From: Sulfitobacter noctilucae
Lineage (GTDB): Bacteria > Pseudomonadota > Alphaproteobacteria > Rhodobacterales > Rhodobacteraceae
Direction of reading: 5' to 3'
Assembly: GCF_000622365.1 (NCBI RefSeq)
Contig: NZ_JASC01000003.1
Span: forward strand, 310,001-374,000
DNA length: 64,000 nt
Notes under the pieces: model-generated
What the model was told of the DNA's origin: nothing
What the model saw: only the letters and a program-made list of their open reading frames with translations
The model's database searches: none
Shown: piece by piece, positions 18,727 through 26,862 of the stretch
How positions within the stretch are numbered: the first letter of the stretch is position 1
How the letters are laid out: each line of letters starts with the position of its first letter
Program-made: the position numbers and the translations under genes

Positions 18727-19905
18727 TCAGGTCGAATTATTTGGCTTTAGCTTGCGGATGTTATTTTCCTGGATCCCGCTGACCCGCCCTTCGAGCCGAT
18801 CCATTGCCGCTTCGATGTGCGATCCGCTTTGATGCGCGTAACGCGCAACCATGGACAACGTCTTGTGACCGGAAATGCGTTGGACTGTGGGCAGGTCGAC
18901 GCCCGCCTGAACCAGATGCGTCACCGCCGTATGGCGAAGCGTGTGGGGGGTGATCTGTTCGGGATCAAGGCCAGCGCGTTCAGCGGAGCGGCGAAAGGCC
19001 TTGCGGATCGTGTGGACGTGGCCGGTGGCGCTTCCCGGCGAGGGAAACAACCATTCGCAGCCGAGTGGCAACATATCCATGCGCTTTCCAAGGTACTCGG
19101 ACAGTTCACGCGTGATCGGTTGCTCACGAGATCCCGCCTTCGCCTGCGGAACCCAGATCGCCCGCTTTCCGACATCGACATCTTCTCGACGGATCGCGAG
19201 AATTTCCGAATGCCGCATCCCCGTGTGCAGTCCGACCATGACGAAGGCGTGGACGTTTTCGTTGTGGTCCGATGCCGCCGCTTCCAGCAATGCAACGCAC
19301 TGATCATCCGTCAGGTACACGATCCGCTGGTTATCTTCTTTGAAGCGATTGATCCTGACTGACTTGCTCTTGATCCACTTCCACTCGACGGCTTGGTTCA
19401 GCAGATGCGAAAGTGTGGCCAATTCCCGATTTACGGTCGCCTTTGCTGCACCCGCAATGCGGCGAGCCTTCTTGTAGCGTTCAACGTCGAAGGACTCGAT
19501 GGCACTCAATGGCTTGGCCGCAAGAAATGGGAGCAAGTGCTGCCGTAGCTGACGCTCTTTGATGTCGATGTTTTTTCCGTCACTGTCCCGAAGCCTCTGA
19601 ACGTAGCGGTCTGCGGCTTCTTCGAAGCTCAAAGGCGTCTTACGCCCTTCTGGCAACTCCAAGCGCTGACGCCTTGCATCGGTTCTGGCTTGAGCAATGA
19701 AATCTTCCGCCTGCTGCCTCGTCACCCCCTCGGACTCTCGGCCTATCACGCGATGAATGCGCTGACGGTCGACCATGATGTTGACGGAGTACACACCGTC
19801 ACCATTGGCGTCGCGACGGAACGTTATGCCATGTTCCGTCAGGCTTTCCCCGACTTGCAATGCGCGAATAGCAGGGCGTTTAAGTTTGTTGAAGCGAACA
19901 GCCAT
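18727..19905 (-). CDS. int: Tyrosine-type site-specific integrase
   Basis: 392 residues. It has a central SAM-like core-binding domain (about 110-200) and a C-terminal catalytic domain with the Arg in TGMRHSEI, HTLRHTAVTHL (His-x-x-Arg), and GHKTLSMVARYAH containing the His/Trp-position residue and the nucleophilic Tyr. An N-terminal arm-type region precedes the core. Such enzymes insert elements at tRNA genes, and its 3' end faces tRNA-Phe 66 bases away. It is transcribed toward the tRNA, possibly together with the next gene upstream on the same strand, 10 bases away. Confidence 0.95.
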   Translation of the reverse strand: MAVRFNKLKRPAIRALQVGESLTEHGITFRRDANGDGVYSVNIMVDRQRIHRVIGRESEGVTRQQAEDFIAQARTDARRQRLELPEGRKTPLSFEEAADRYVQRLRDSDGKNIDIKERQLRQHLLPFLAAKPLSAIESFDVERYKKARRIAGAAKATVNRELATLSHLLNQAVEWKWIKSKSVRINRFKEDNQRIVYLTDDQCVALLEAAASDHNENVHAFVMVGLHTGMRHSEILAIRREDVDVGKRAIWVPQAKAGSREQPITRELSEYLGKRMDMLPLGCEWLFPSPGSATGHVHTIRKAFRRSAERAGLDPEQITPHTLRHTAVTHLVQAGVDLPTVQRISGHKTLSMVARYAHQSGSHIEAAMDRLEGRVSGIQENNIRKLKPNNST

Positions 19906-19915
19906 AAATCACCTG

Positions 19916-20473
19916 TTAAAACGGGATCTCAGAATCAATGTCTTGCGGTTCTTCCGGTTCCGGCTTCGCGGATTTTTGAGAGATGACAGGCAAAGATTCA
20001 GTGTTTTTTTCTCCTGCGGCCACAGCAAGGATGTCGTTCCAATACTCGTCGACACGCTCGCGAATGATCTTGTTGAGGCCGATGCTGTATTTCCATTTCT
20101 CTTTCTCCCAACGGCCCAACCAAAAGTATCCGTTCTCTTCGATTAGAGACCAAACGTGCTGCTCTTCAAAGGTCATGAGTTCGGGCGCAACAAGGGCGAG
20201 GGAAACCAATCGTTGGCTCTCTCTCACATGCCACAGCACGTCAGCCATTGAACCGAACGTTTCAGATTCGCCATAAGGTACATCTCGCCACTTGTTGATG
20301 ACGAGTGTTTGAATCTGCTCAGCCAACATCGACTCGATGAAGGAAGACTTGGTGCGCCGCTGCGATCTTGCGGCCAGTTCGCACAGGTAATTGAGACGCG
20401 GATCAAGCCGAATCGAGACGGTCTCCGTCCTGCCCAACTTCGATCCAGAGCCCTTTGGAACCTTGATTGCCAT
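19916..20473 (-). CDS. Ribbon-helix-helix-like element protein, function unknown
   Basis: 185 residues from ATG 20473, preceded by GAGGAC; the frame is open upstream without support. Residues 14-50 (RTETVSIRLDPRLNYLCE... RTKSSFIESMLAEQI) look like a ribbon-helix-helix DNA-binding domain. The rest is Trp-rich and acidic (ENGYFWLGRWEKEKWKY) and not recognised. It ends 10 bases before the integrase start, so the two are probably co-transcribed. It could regulate integrase expression or act as an accessory relaxosome-like protein; neither is proven. Confidence 0.65.
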   Translation of the reverse strand: MAIKVPKGSGSKLGRTETVSIRLDPRLNYLCELAARSQRRTKSSFIESMLAEQIQTLVINKWRDVPYGESETFGSMADVLWHVRESQRLVSLALVAPELMTFEEQHVWSLIEENGYFWLGRWEKEKWKYSIGLNKIIRERVDEYWNDILAVAAGEKNTESLPVISQKSAKPEPEEPQDIDSEIPF

Positions 20474-20598
20474 GATGTCCTCGTGTCGAAACGTTCTGTC
20501 ATGATCCATTTTGCACGTTACGTATTGAGTTTCAACACATGTCTTGCTCTTCTTGTCGCGTACTGATCGACGAAGTCTTTCGAGCAAGGAAACAAACC

Positions 20599-20847
20599 AT
20601 GAAAATCGATACTGACACTCAGCGCGTTTTCATTCACCCGGATGGACGGATGGATCGCAAGAACGCGGCCCGTTACCTTGGCTGTTCGCCAAAGACGCTG
20701 GCCGACTGGGCAATGAAAGGCCAAGGACCGCAATACGTTCTTCTGGGCGGTCGCGCTTTCTATTTTCTTGAAGACTTACAGTCTTGGATCGCAGCTGCGC
20801 CGCGTCTCGCCGGAACCGGCGGTCGCGAACTCCGGGCGAGCGACTAG
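20599..20847 (+). CDS. Helix-turn-helix (excisionase-like) protein
   Basis: 82 residues from ATG 20599, with AAGGAAAC upstream; an earlier in-frame start is less likely. MDRKNAARYLGCSPKTLADWAMKG is a winged-helix or excisionase-type recognition segment, followed by GPQYVLLGGRAFYFLEDL. Proteins of this shape are common as excisionase or AlpA-like regulators in integrative elements. It diverges from the ribbon-helix-helix gene and leads the rightward operon of the element. Confidence 0.65.
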   Translation: MKIDTDTQRVFIHPDGRMDRKNAARYLGCSPKTLADWAMKGQGPQYVLLGGRAFYFLEDLQSWIAAAPRLAGTGGRELRASD

Positions 20848-20857
20848 GATCGTAACA

Positions 20858-21079
20858 GTGCCGGGAGCCAAGAACCCGAATCGCAGGCGTATCCGTAACG
20901 CGCGCACCTACTCTGTGCCCGAAGTCGCGGCTCTTCTTGAAGTTCACGTTTACACTGTTCGCCGATGGATCGACAGCGGGTTGAGAACTATCGATGACCT
21001 GAATCCCACACAGGTCCATAGCGCTGAACTTCGCAGATATCTGCCCGAAGAACCTATGGGAGGCGATGATGAGCCATAA
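20858..21079 (+). CDS. Small MerR-like DNA-binding protein
   Basis: About 73 residues from GTG 20858, chosen because AGGA lies eight bases upstream and 10 bases separate it from the previous stop. RTYSVPEVAALLEVHVYTVR followed by RWIDSG is a MerR-type helix-turn-helix. The N-terminus is very basic. Two adjacent small DNA-binding proteins of this kind suggest one excisionase and one regulator. Its end overlaps the start of the next gene by 11 bases. Confidence 0.6.
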   Translation: MPGAKNPNRRRIRNARTYSVPEVAALLEVHVYTVRRWIDSGLRTIDDLNPTQVHSAELRRYLPEEPMGGDDEP

Positions 21080-21896
21080 AGCCACACACTGGCTCGCCAC
21101 GATAGACCCTAAAAGGATCAGTGCAGGAGCGTTCCGCGTCCTGTTCCATCTTTGCGATCACCACAACGACGCCAAGGATCCCCAGCTTGCCTGCTTTCCC
21201 TCTCAGGAGACGTTGATGGAGCGGACCGGACTGTCAAATGGCGGCCTCAATAACTGCCTCAATCTGCTCGAGGATGCTGGTCTGTCGAACCGTAAGCGCA
21301 GCACGATTCCCGGAACATCGACGCGCAGGACATACTACATCTTGGGGTGTGACCAGATTGAATCCACCAGCCAAACTCCACCAAATGGAGGTAGACCAAA
21401 CTCCACTCAGGTGGAGCCAGAAAGGGAGCAAACTCCACTTTCAGAGCAAGCAGCCTCCACTATTAAGGGGAGCAAACTACAGTCAGGTGGAGAGGAACCA
21501 GTAAGGAACCGAAAAGAGGAAAGCAGTAGCAGTAATGACGCGCGTGAATTTAACCCTGACAAATTTCTCGCCGATGTAGTGGCTGCTGCTGGCTTGCGAG
21601 GCGGAACGATACCGACACATTGGCTACCCCCCGCAGCCACGATGCACGTTATGCGCTGGATCAATGACCTTTCACTTTCACCGGCGGAGATTTTGCAGAC
21701 CGTTGCTGCCAACAGACAACAGCACCACGACCCGCCGCGAGGACCGAAAGCTCTCGACTACGCGATGCAGAACCTTGCCAAGACCAAATCAGCCGGTCCG
21801 ATGAAAATTTCAGAAAGAAGACAAAATGGAACAACTTCCCGCACCAACGCCACGCTTGACGCAATCGCTCTCGCTGCAGCAATGCGAAGATCATAG
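21069..21896 (+). CDS. Helix-turn-helix replication-type protein
   Basis: 275 residues from ATG 21069 (MSHKATHWLATI), with AGGAGG-like sequence just upstream. Residues 15-90 form a winged helix of the kind found in plasmid or phage replication initiators and primosome components (GAFRVLFHLCDHHN, FPSQETLMERTGLSNGGLNN). A low-complexity polar linker rich in Ser, Glu and Asn follows, then a C-terminal helical domain. It may initiate or help replicate the excised element; the replication role is inferred. The next gene overlaps its 3' end by 71 bases in another frame. Confidence 0.6.
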   Translation: MSHKATHWLATIDPKRISAGAFRVLFHLCDHHNDAKDPQLACFPSQETLMERTGLSNGGLNNCLNLLEDAGLSNRKRSTIPGTSTRRTYYILGCDQIESTSQTPPNGGRPNSTQVEPEREQTPLSEQAASTIKGSKLQSGGEEPVRNRKEESSSSNDAREFNPDKFLADVVAAAGLRGGTIPTHWLPPAATMHVMRWINDLSLSPAEILQTVAANRQQHHDPPRGPKALDYAMQNLAKTKSAGPMKISERRQNGTTSRTNATLDAIALAAAMRRS

Positions 21897-22200
21897 GCGG
21901 AGCATTGGCATCGAGGTAGAAATCATCCTCGACGGCTACTGGCAGACCATGCCCGGGCCCCAGATGAAGGCCGCCATCCTCGCTGACTGGATGGACGAAC
22001 TGGAAGACTGGCACATCGACCAAATCCGTTGGGCACTCCGCGCATGGCGCGGCCGAAACCCCAGCAAAAAGCCGAACCCCGCCCACATCACTCAGATCCT
22101 GAAAAACGAGCGTGGCCGGGCGCATGTCGCCGGCCCGACGCAGGCCAAGCCGCTGTTCGCCATTGATCGACCAGTGCGCCGCATCGGTATCGCAGGATGA
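21826..22200 (+). CDS. Hypothetical element protein, companion of the replication-type gene
   Basis: 124 residues. The start ATG 21826 lies inside the preceding gene in another frame. Mostly helical and Trp-rich (ILADWMDELEDWHIDQIRWA followed by LRAWRGRNP), with NPAHITQILKNER near the C-terminus. Not recognised with certainty. The position directly after a winged-helix replication-type protein resembles helicase-loader genes of phages, but no Walker motif is present, so that is only a guess. Confidence 0.55.
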   Translation: MEQLPAPTPRLTQSLSLQQCEDHRRSIGIEVEIILDGYWQTMPGPQMKAAILADWMDELEDWHIDQIRWALRAWRGRNPSKKPNPAHITQILKNERGRAHVAGPTQAKPLFAIDRPVRRIGIAG

Positions 22201-22213
22201 TCAATCCGATCCC

Positions 22214-22303
22214 TCACAGTTCCGCAAGCGTCATCTCCTCGCGGATCGCTTCAAGCGCAACCTTGGCTTTGAACTCTGGCGAATGGTTCTTTCTTTTCTT
22301 CAT
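22214..22303 (-). pseudogene. IS3-family transposase OrfA remnant (N-terminus only)
   Basis: On the minus strand a 29-codon frame begins MKKRKNHSPEFKAKVALEAI and continues REEMTLAEL, the start of a HTH transposase OrfA of the IS3 family, then meets a stop at 22214-22216. The rest of the helix-turn-helix and the catalytic OrfB are absent. It is a scar of an earlier insertion, truncated inside the first helix-turn-helix. Confidence 0.7.
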
Positions 22304-22439
22304 TTTGGATCGTCACTTTCTTCATGCGATCCACCTTAACGGCTGGCCCAAATCTCCGCGACCACCTCTCATTGATGCGTTCTTACAGTTCCTCTAATTA
22401 ACCTATGGCCAACTGTTGGATCATCGAAGGGGCGCTCAA

Positions 22440-22916
22440 ATGTTGGAATGTAAGCAAAACAACTTGTTTGAAGCTCGTGAGATGGAACTTCTGCGCGAGT
22501 TCTTGAATGCGGGCGTTCAATTTGCTGCGGTCGGGGGGGCTGCTGTGATTCTGCATGGCCATTGTCGGGCCCGAGAAGACTTGGATCTGGTGATTGATGG
22601 GGCGCATTCCAATATTGATCGATTGGAACACGTCTGCCTTAACTGGTACAGGTTCACACAAAAGTTGATACAAGGTCTCAAGCAAGACGATGCCAAAATT
22701 CGGGATAGGGAGCGAGGGGTTGATTTGCTCAAAGAGATTGCTGGAGTTCCAACTGAAGATTTAATGCGAGACCGAATTTTTGTGACCGTAGGTGACGTGT
22801 CCGTTCCTGTGATGTCGCTAGAGCACTTATTTGCATCAAAGAAATGTATTGGTGAAGACAAAGACTTGGCCGACATTGATGCACTAAAAAAGATAATGTT
22901 GCATGATAAAGAGTGA
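22440..22916 (+). CDS. AbiEii-like nucleotidyltransferase
   Basis: 158 residues from ATG 22440, with GAAGGGG eight bases upstream. The nucleotidyltransferase signature is seen as FAAVGGAAVILHGHCRARED then LDLVID, carrying the paired aspartates, with a third acidic element further on (ISL-type ...VPVMSLEHLFASKK). This resembles the MNT/AbiEii toxin-type fold. Base composition is more AT-rich than the flanking core genes, consistent with transfer. No AbiEi-type antitoxin is adjacent, although a decayed region follows. It may be a defence or toxin cargo gene. Confidence 0.65.
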   Translation: MLECKQNNLFEAREMELLREFLNAGVQFAAVGGAAVILHGHCRAREDLDLVIDGAHSNIDRLEHVCLNWYRFTQKLIQGLKQDDAKIRDRERGVDLLKEIAGVPTEDLMRDRIFVTVGDVSVPVMSLEHLFASKKCIGEDKDLADIDALKKIMLHDKE

Positions 22917-23217
22917 AGCATCCGGCCCAGACCGGTCGCTCGACAAGGTGACCTGCGCGGCAGTGCAGCTTCACCAGACCGGACATTCCTGCATCGTGCA
23001 GCATTTTCGGAGGATGAAGGTCGGCAGAGCGGACTTTTCCGACCTTGGGTCAATGTGCTCCAACGTCCGCTTTGGTCACCGTTCAAGAAAGGGTCGTTTT
23101 TGACCATCCAAACTGCGCACCTATCAATCAAGGGCTTGGCGGTGTCAGAAATCCCGTGCAAAATCGAGGCGGTTTTGACGGGTTTTAGGCCACGTCGCTA
23201 GACGTGATGGTGGGAGC
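22917..23217. other. Intergenic region without recognisable gene
   Basis: 301 bases between the nucleotidyltransferase and the broken small gene. Short reading frames exist on the plus strand but none has a ribosome binding site or a recognisable motif. The sequence is GC-richer than the preceding gene and looks like decayed chromosomal or plasmid sequence. Confidence 0.35.
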
Positions 23218-23484
23218 ATGATGTTGGATGATGAAGCAGCTCTGGTGGAGTCGGACATGTCCGAAGAGATCGAGATCGACGGTTACCTGTTTGAGATCAA
23301 TATTTTTCGGTTGGAACACGAAACCGCCTAGACGCTCGAGGTCGTGGATCAAAGCAACACGTCCCACGTCTGGGATGACACCTTCTCTTTCGACGCAGCG
23401 GCCTTAATCGAAGCACGGAAAGAGCTGCGGTCGATGTGTGCGAAGGCCTTCATGGCCGGAGAGGCACGTCCGACCCTGCACTGA
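23218..23484 (+). pseudogene. Small conserved protein interrupted by one in-frame TAG
   Basis: Starting at ATG 23218 the frame encodes MMLDDEAALVESDMSEEIEI and on through FEINIFRLEHETA. It hits TAG at 23329-23331 and continues in the same frame, TLEVVDQSNTSHVWDDTFSF to ARPTLH, ending at TGA 23482-23484. The two halves read as one 88-residue acidic protein in which TAG replaces what is most likely Trp (TGG to TAG). The function is unknown. No frameshift is needed, so this is a recent nonsense mutation, a sequencing error, or readthrough. Confidence 0.6.
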
Positions 23485-23784
23485 CGTAAACACTTAGGTC
23501 CGAGCACTGCTTGGCCTTATTCATGTGCAACTCGAAGGGAGCATTCTGTGCTTCGACTCAGTTTTGAACCAATCGGTTCGAACTTGGTCCGGCCTCCCAA
23601 TCCGGCCGATTCATCGACCCGGGCCGCCGAAATGATTGGGGGGCCGTCAGCAGGCGAGGGCATTTTCGCGTTATGGCTTTATCTTGGTTGTGGGTAAAAA
23701 ACCGTAACTTCTGCACGCCGAAAAAAATTGAAAATGCCCGTCAGTATCAGGGCCTGCAATAGCAGACTGTCCGGTCGCTTTGCA
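23485..23784. other. Intergenic region at the right end of the element
   Basis: 300 bases with no gene. It includes an imperfect GGCC-rich inverted repeat (GGTCCGGCC with AATCCGGCC near 23587-23608). It probably contains the right junction of the mobile element, but no copy of the tRNA-Phe 3' end is visible. Confidence 0.3.
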
Positions 23785-24444
23785 TCAGGCTTCCAACCCC
23801 AAACAGGCATGCATCCCCGCTACGACGAATGTCACATAATTATCGATCAACTCCGGCTGCAGCGCTCGTAAGCCGGAGTCTTCTTCGCAGAACCGCATGA
23901 AGAGAAAAGACCGCGCGCCCATCATCATGGATGCAATGGCCTCAATCTGCCGCGCGTCCGGCATTGTGTCTCCGAGGATGCGGCGGAAGGAACGTAGATA
24001 GCCACGCACAAGAAATTCGTGGTGCCGTTTGTAGGCTGCAGGCGCGTGCTGTGGCGCCTCATACATCACTCTGTAGATATGCGGATGCCGCACGAGATAG
24101 GCGATATTAGAGGTGATGCCGCGCCGCTCCACCTCTTCGAGCGTTTCTGCGCCTCTGACCGCCGTTGAGATGTGGGCAACCATCTCCATGCCCAATTCCG
24201 GGAGCAGGACGTCAAACAGTTTCTGCTGGTTTTTGAAGTGCAGGTAGAAAGCCCCATGCGAAATGTTGGCAAGCTCGGTGACCTTTGCGATCGAGCAGCC
24301 AGCATATCCTTTAAGACCAACGAGCTGTCCAGCGCTGTGGATGATTGCTAGCCGCGTTTCCTTGTTGCGCTTTTGCTGTGCCACGGATGTTGTGCGCGGC
24401 TTTGATTTGGCTACTTTAGTCACTGCAATTTCTTTTCCAGACAT
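23785..24444 (-). CDS. TetR/AcrR family transcriptional regulator
   Basis: 219 residues. The N-terminal helix-turn-helix (about 28-75) has the TetR pattern: TRLAIIHSAGQLVGLKGYAG, ITKV-type SIAKVTELANISHGAFYLHF. The C-terminal ligand domain is variable. It is the last gene of the acyl-CoA operon, 63 bases after the ligase gene, so it most likely represses that operon and is relieved by a CoA thioester or the free acid, as known for related TetR regulators. A candidate operator lies upstream of the first operon gene at 34068-34096. Confidence 0.88.
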   Translation of the reverse strand: MSGKEIAVTKVAKSKPRTTSVAQQKRNKETRLAIIHSAGQLVGLKGYAGCSIAKVTELANISHGAFYLHFKNQQKLFDVLLPELGMEMVAHISTAVRGAETLEEVERRGITSNIAYLVRHPHIYRVMYEAPQHAPAAYKRHHEFLVRGYLRSFRRILGDTMPDARQIEAIASMMMGARSFLFMRFCEEDSGLRALQPELIDNYVTFVVAGMHACLGLEA

Positions 24445-24507
24445 CCGCCTCGTGTATCGGTTAAGACAGTCATTCTATTGGAATCCGATCACTATTTCCA
24501 GCCGAGA

Positions 24508-26148
24508 TCACCGAGCTGGTCGGGCAACCTCTTTTGCGATCTTTTTGCGCAAGACGTCTTTGCGGACTTTCCCGGAGGCAGTGCGCGGCAGATCAGTCAC
24601 GTATTCGATTCGTTCGGGTACCTTTTGCCGCGCCAAGCCGAGTTGGCCAAGGAATGTGCTGAAGTCCGCAATGCCCGGGCGATCGTCGCCTGAAGGGATG
24701 ACGTAGGCACAGACCGTTTCACCAAGCCTGTCGTGAGGCATAGAAATGACAGCTGCTTCAGTGACGGCAGCGTGCTGGTGCAACGCGTCCTCTATCTCCT
24801 TGGCCGACAGGTTTTCGCCGCCTCGTATAATTAGGTCTTTCTTACGACCAGTAATGATTAGACCGCTGTCCTGTACGTAGCGCCCGATATCACCGGTCAG
24901 GAAATACCCATCCGGATTCACCGCCCCCACACGGTCCTCTGGACGGAGATAGCCGAGGAATTGCGCAGGGCCACGGGCCAGCACCTCCCCTTCGCCTTCG
25001 GTCACAGTCAGGCCAGCATCATCCACCAACTGCACCTCGTAGTCGACTATTTCGCCGTCGGTGTCGCTGGCCAGCTCGGCATTCGCGTCGCCTAAGTATC
25101 CCAGCGTCACGACAGGTACTTCGGTTGATCCATAAACGCGAAATGCGCAGGTGTTCTCGAGTACTTTGTTCGCCTTGCGGATCAACGCCGGTGGCACCGC
25201 GGCACCGCCGCAGCCAAAGACGCGCAGGCTGGGCAGGCGGGATCCGGCCTTTTCCGCGGCCCCGACCAGTTCGGCCAGAAAGGGAGTCGCGCCAATCGTC
25301 GATGCGACGTTGTAAGCGTCGATGAGGTGAACTGCCTTGTCCGCGTTCCATTGGTCCATAAAGACGGTTCGCGTCCCTTGGATCAGCGGCCATTCGATGC
25401 CGTAGCTGAAGCCGGTCACATGCGTAACCGGCGAGGGCATCAGGGTCCAGTCATCAGCTTTCAGTCCCCAGTGGTCAAAGCAGGCCGACAACCCGCGGGC
25501 AACGGTCTCGTGGCTATGCAACACGCCTTTCGGTCTGCCGGTCGTGCCGGAGGTGTAAAGGATCATCTTGGCGGCTTCCGGGCGCTGCCGGGGCCAGGGC
25601 ACATCCCCGCCTGCGGGGTCCATCAGTGCATCGAACGACAGCATCCCTTCGTGCGGGGTGCCACGTAGAACGACGACGTGCTGCAATTCGGGCAGGTTTG
25701 GCCGCAGGTCGGCGACCATCGCGGCGTAGTCGATGCTGCGGAATTTCTCGGGGATGAACAGCACCTTGGCTTCGCAGTCGGCGAGGATCATCGCCAGTTC
25801 CGCATTGCGGTAGATAGGCACCACCGGGTTGACCACAAGCCCCAGAAGGACGCAAGCGATGTCGAGGATGACCGTTTCCGTCCAGTTAGGAAGCTGAAAG
25901 CTGACAACATCGCCCTCTCGCAACCCCATGGCGTAAAGGTTGCTGGCCAATGCCTCAGCTTGGGTCAGTGCCGCCCCCGCCGTCAGGTGGTTGTCGCTTT
26001 CGACCCACAGCACCTTGTCGGGTGTCTGTTTCGCGCTGTCGCGTGCGTCGTCAGCCAGCGTCCGGTTGCGCCAGACCCCGGAAGTCCGATAGCGGTCGAT
26101 CCGTTCGGGAGAAGGTTCGACGCTTTTGAGATCCTGATGTGTTGTCAT
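24508..26148 (-). CDS. AMP-dependent acyl-CoA ligase (cyclohexanecarboxylate--CoA ligase-like)
   Basis: 546 residues, full length. An adenylate-forming enzyme that activates a carboxylic acid with ATP and CoA. Motifs in order: the P-loop YTSGTTGRPKGVLHSHE, A5 YGSTEVP, A7/A8 LTGDIGRYVQDSGLIITGRK, and the catalytic lysine in PRTASGKVRKD. Overall it resembles AliA-type ligases for alicyclic or medium-chain acids, but substrate choice cannot be read reliably from the sequence. It ends a gene run with an importer, two dehydrogenases and a crotonase, so the imported acid is probably activated here and then beta-oxidised. Nine bases separate it from livF. Confidence 0.88.
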   Translation of the reverse strand: MTTHQDLKSVEPSPERIDRYRTSGVWRNRTLADDARDSAKQTPDKVLWVESDNHLTAGAALTQAEALASNLYAMGLREGDVVSFQLPNWTETVILDIACVLLGLVVNPVVPIYRNAELAMILADCEAKVLFIPEKFRSIDYAAMVADLRPNLPELQHVVVLRGTPHEGMLSFDALMDPAGGDVPWPRQRPEAAKMILYTSGTTGRPKGVLHSHETVARGLSACFDHWGLKADDWTLMPSPVTHVTGFSYGIEWPLIQGTRTVFMDQWNADKAVHLIDAYNVASTIGATPFLAELVGAAEKAGSRLPSLRVFGCGGAAVPPALIRKANKVLENTCAFRVYGSTEVPVVTLGYLGDANAELASDTDGEIVDYEVQLVDDAGLTVTEGEGEVLARGPAQFLGYLRPEDRVGAVNPDGYFLTGDIGRYVQDSGLIITGRKKDLIIRGGENLSAKEIEDALHQHAAVTEAAVISMPHDRLGETVCAYVIPSGDDRPGIADFSTFLGQLGLARQKVPERIEYVTDLPRTASGKVRKDVLRKKIAKEVARPAR

Positions 26149-26157
26149 GTCTGTCTC

Positions 26158-26862
26158 CTAGAGAACGAGGTAGCGGTCAACGAGGTCAGCGTTGCGAGAG
26201 AACTCCTCCCAGGTGCCCGAGAACACAACGGAACCGACATCAAGCAGGTAAAGGCGGTCCGTCGTCTGACGGGCAAAGTCTATGTTCTGCTCGGTGACGA
26301 CAATTGACCGGCCCTCGGCCTTGCGGATGGCGTTGATAGTATCGGAAAGTTCGTCAACAATGACGGGTGCCAGCCCCTCGGCCGGTTCGTCAAGCATCAA
26401 AAGCCGGGGGCGCGCGATCAGCCCGCGCGCGATGGCAACCATTTGCTGCTGTCCGCCGGAAAGCTGATAGCCGAACCGGTTCAGCAGCGGACCGACCATC
26501 GGCAGCAGGTCCACCACCTCGGCGATGGTGTAGGGTTTCTGTTCTTCTCGAGCTGCAAAGGCACCCATTTCGATGTTCTGCGCCACGGTCAGCTTAGGGA
26601 AGATACGCCGGTCCTCGGGCACTAGGGACATGCCCAAGCGCGTGCGCGTGTGCGTCGGCTGGGTATCGAGGGTTTGGGCACCGAACCGCATCGCCCCCTC
26701 CGTTCTGGGGTCGGCGTTGAGCAGGGCTTTGAGAAAGGTGCTCTTACCGGCGCCGTTGCGCCCTAGCAGAGCAATGCTTTCGCCTTCAGCCAGATCCAGG
26801 TTGATCCCGTGCAGGATGTGGCTTTGGCCATAAAAGGCATTCAGATCGCGGACCTCAAGCAT
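26158..26862 (-). CDS. Branched-chain-type ABC transporter ATP-binding protein (LivF-like)
   Basis: 234 residues from ATG 26862; an upstream extension inside livG is unlikely. Walker A GRNGAGKST, Q-loop VPEDRRIFPKLTV, signature LSGGQQQMVAIARGL, Walker B LLMLDEPAEGLAP. It is the second ATPase of a HAAT importer. Its start overlaps the end of the LivG-like gene by eight bases. With the LivG, LivM, LivH and periplasmic partner genes it forms a complete transporter; linkage to acyl-CoA genes suggests an organic acid rather than an amino acid as substrate. Confidence 0.93.
   Translation of the reverse strand: MLEVRDLNAFYGQSHILHGINLDLAEGESIALLGRNGAGKSTFLKALLNADPRTEGAMRFGAQTLDTQPTHTRTRLGMSLVPEDRRIFPKLTVAQNIEMGAFAAREEQKPYTIAEVVDLLPMVGPLLNRFGYQLSGGQQQMVAIARGLIARPRLLMLDEPAEGLAPVIVDELSDTINAIRKAEGRSIVVTEQNIDFARQTTDRLYLLDVGSVVFSGTWEEFSRNADLVDRYLVL

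Larger units (their letters stand above)
18661..23484. mobile_element. Integrated element at the tRNA-Phe 3' end
   Basis: Begins directly after tRNA-Phe with an integrase, followed by a ribbon-helix-helix-like gene, two small helix-turn-helix proteins, a replication-type protein and a companion, a transposase stub, a nucleotidyltransferase and a broken small gene. The layout resembles small phage-satellite or plasmid-like integrative elements of roseobacters. No structural phage genes are seen. A duplicate of the tRNA 3' end was not found by eye inside the window, so the right boundary is set at the last accessory gene and is approximate. Confidence 0.6.

Noticed and set aside
23585-23625. 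Sequence near GGTTCGAACTTGGTCC and GACCCGGGCC considered as a second tRNA-Phe attachment copy
   Set aside because: It does not match the tRNA 3' end (GATTCCGCCCCCGGGCACCA) beyond a few bases and cannot fold as a tRNA arm.
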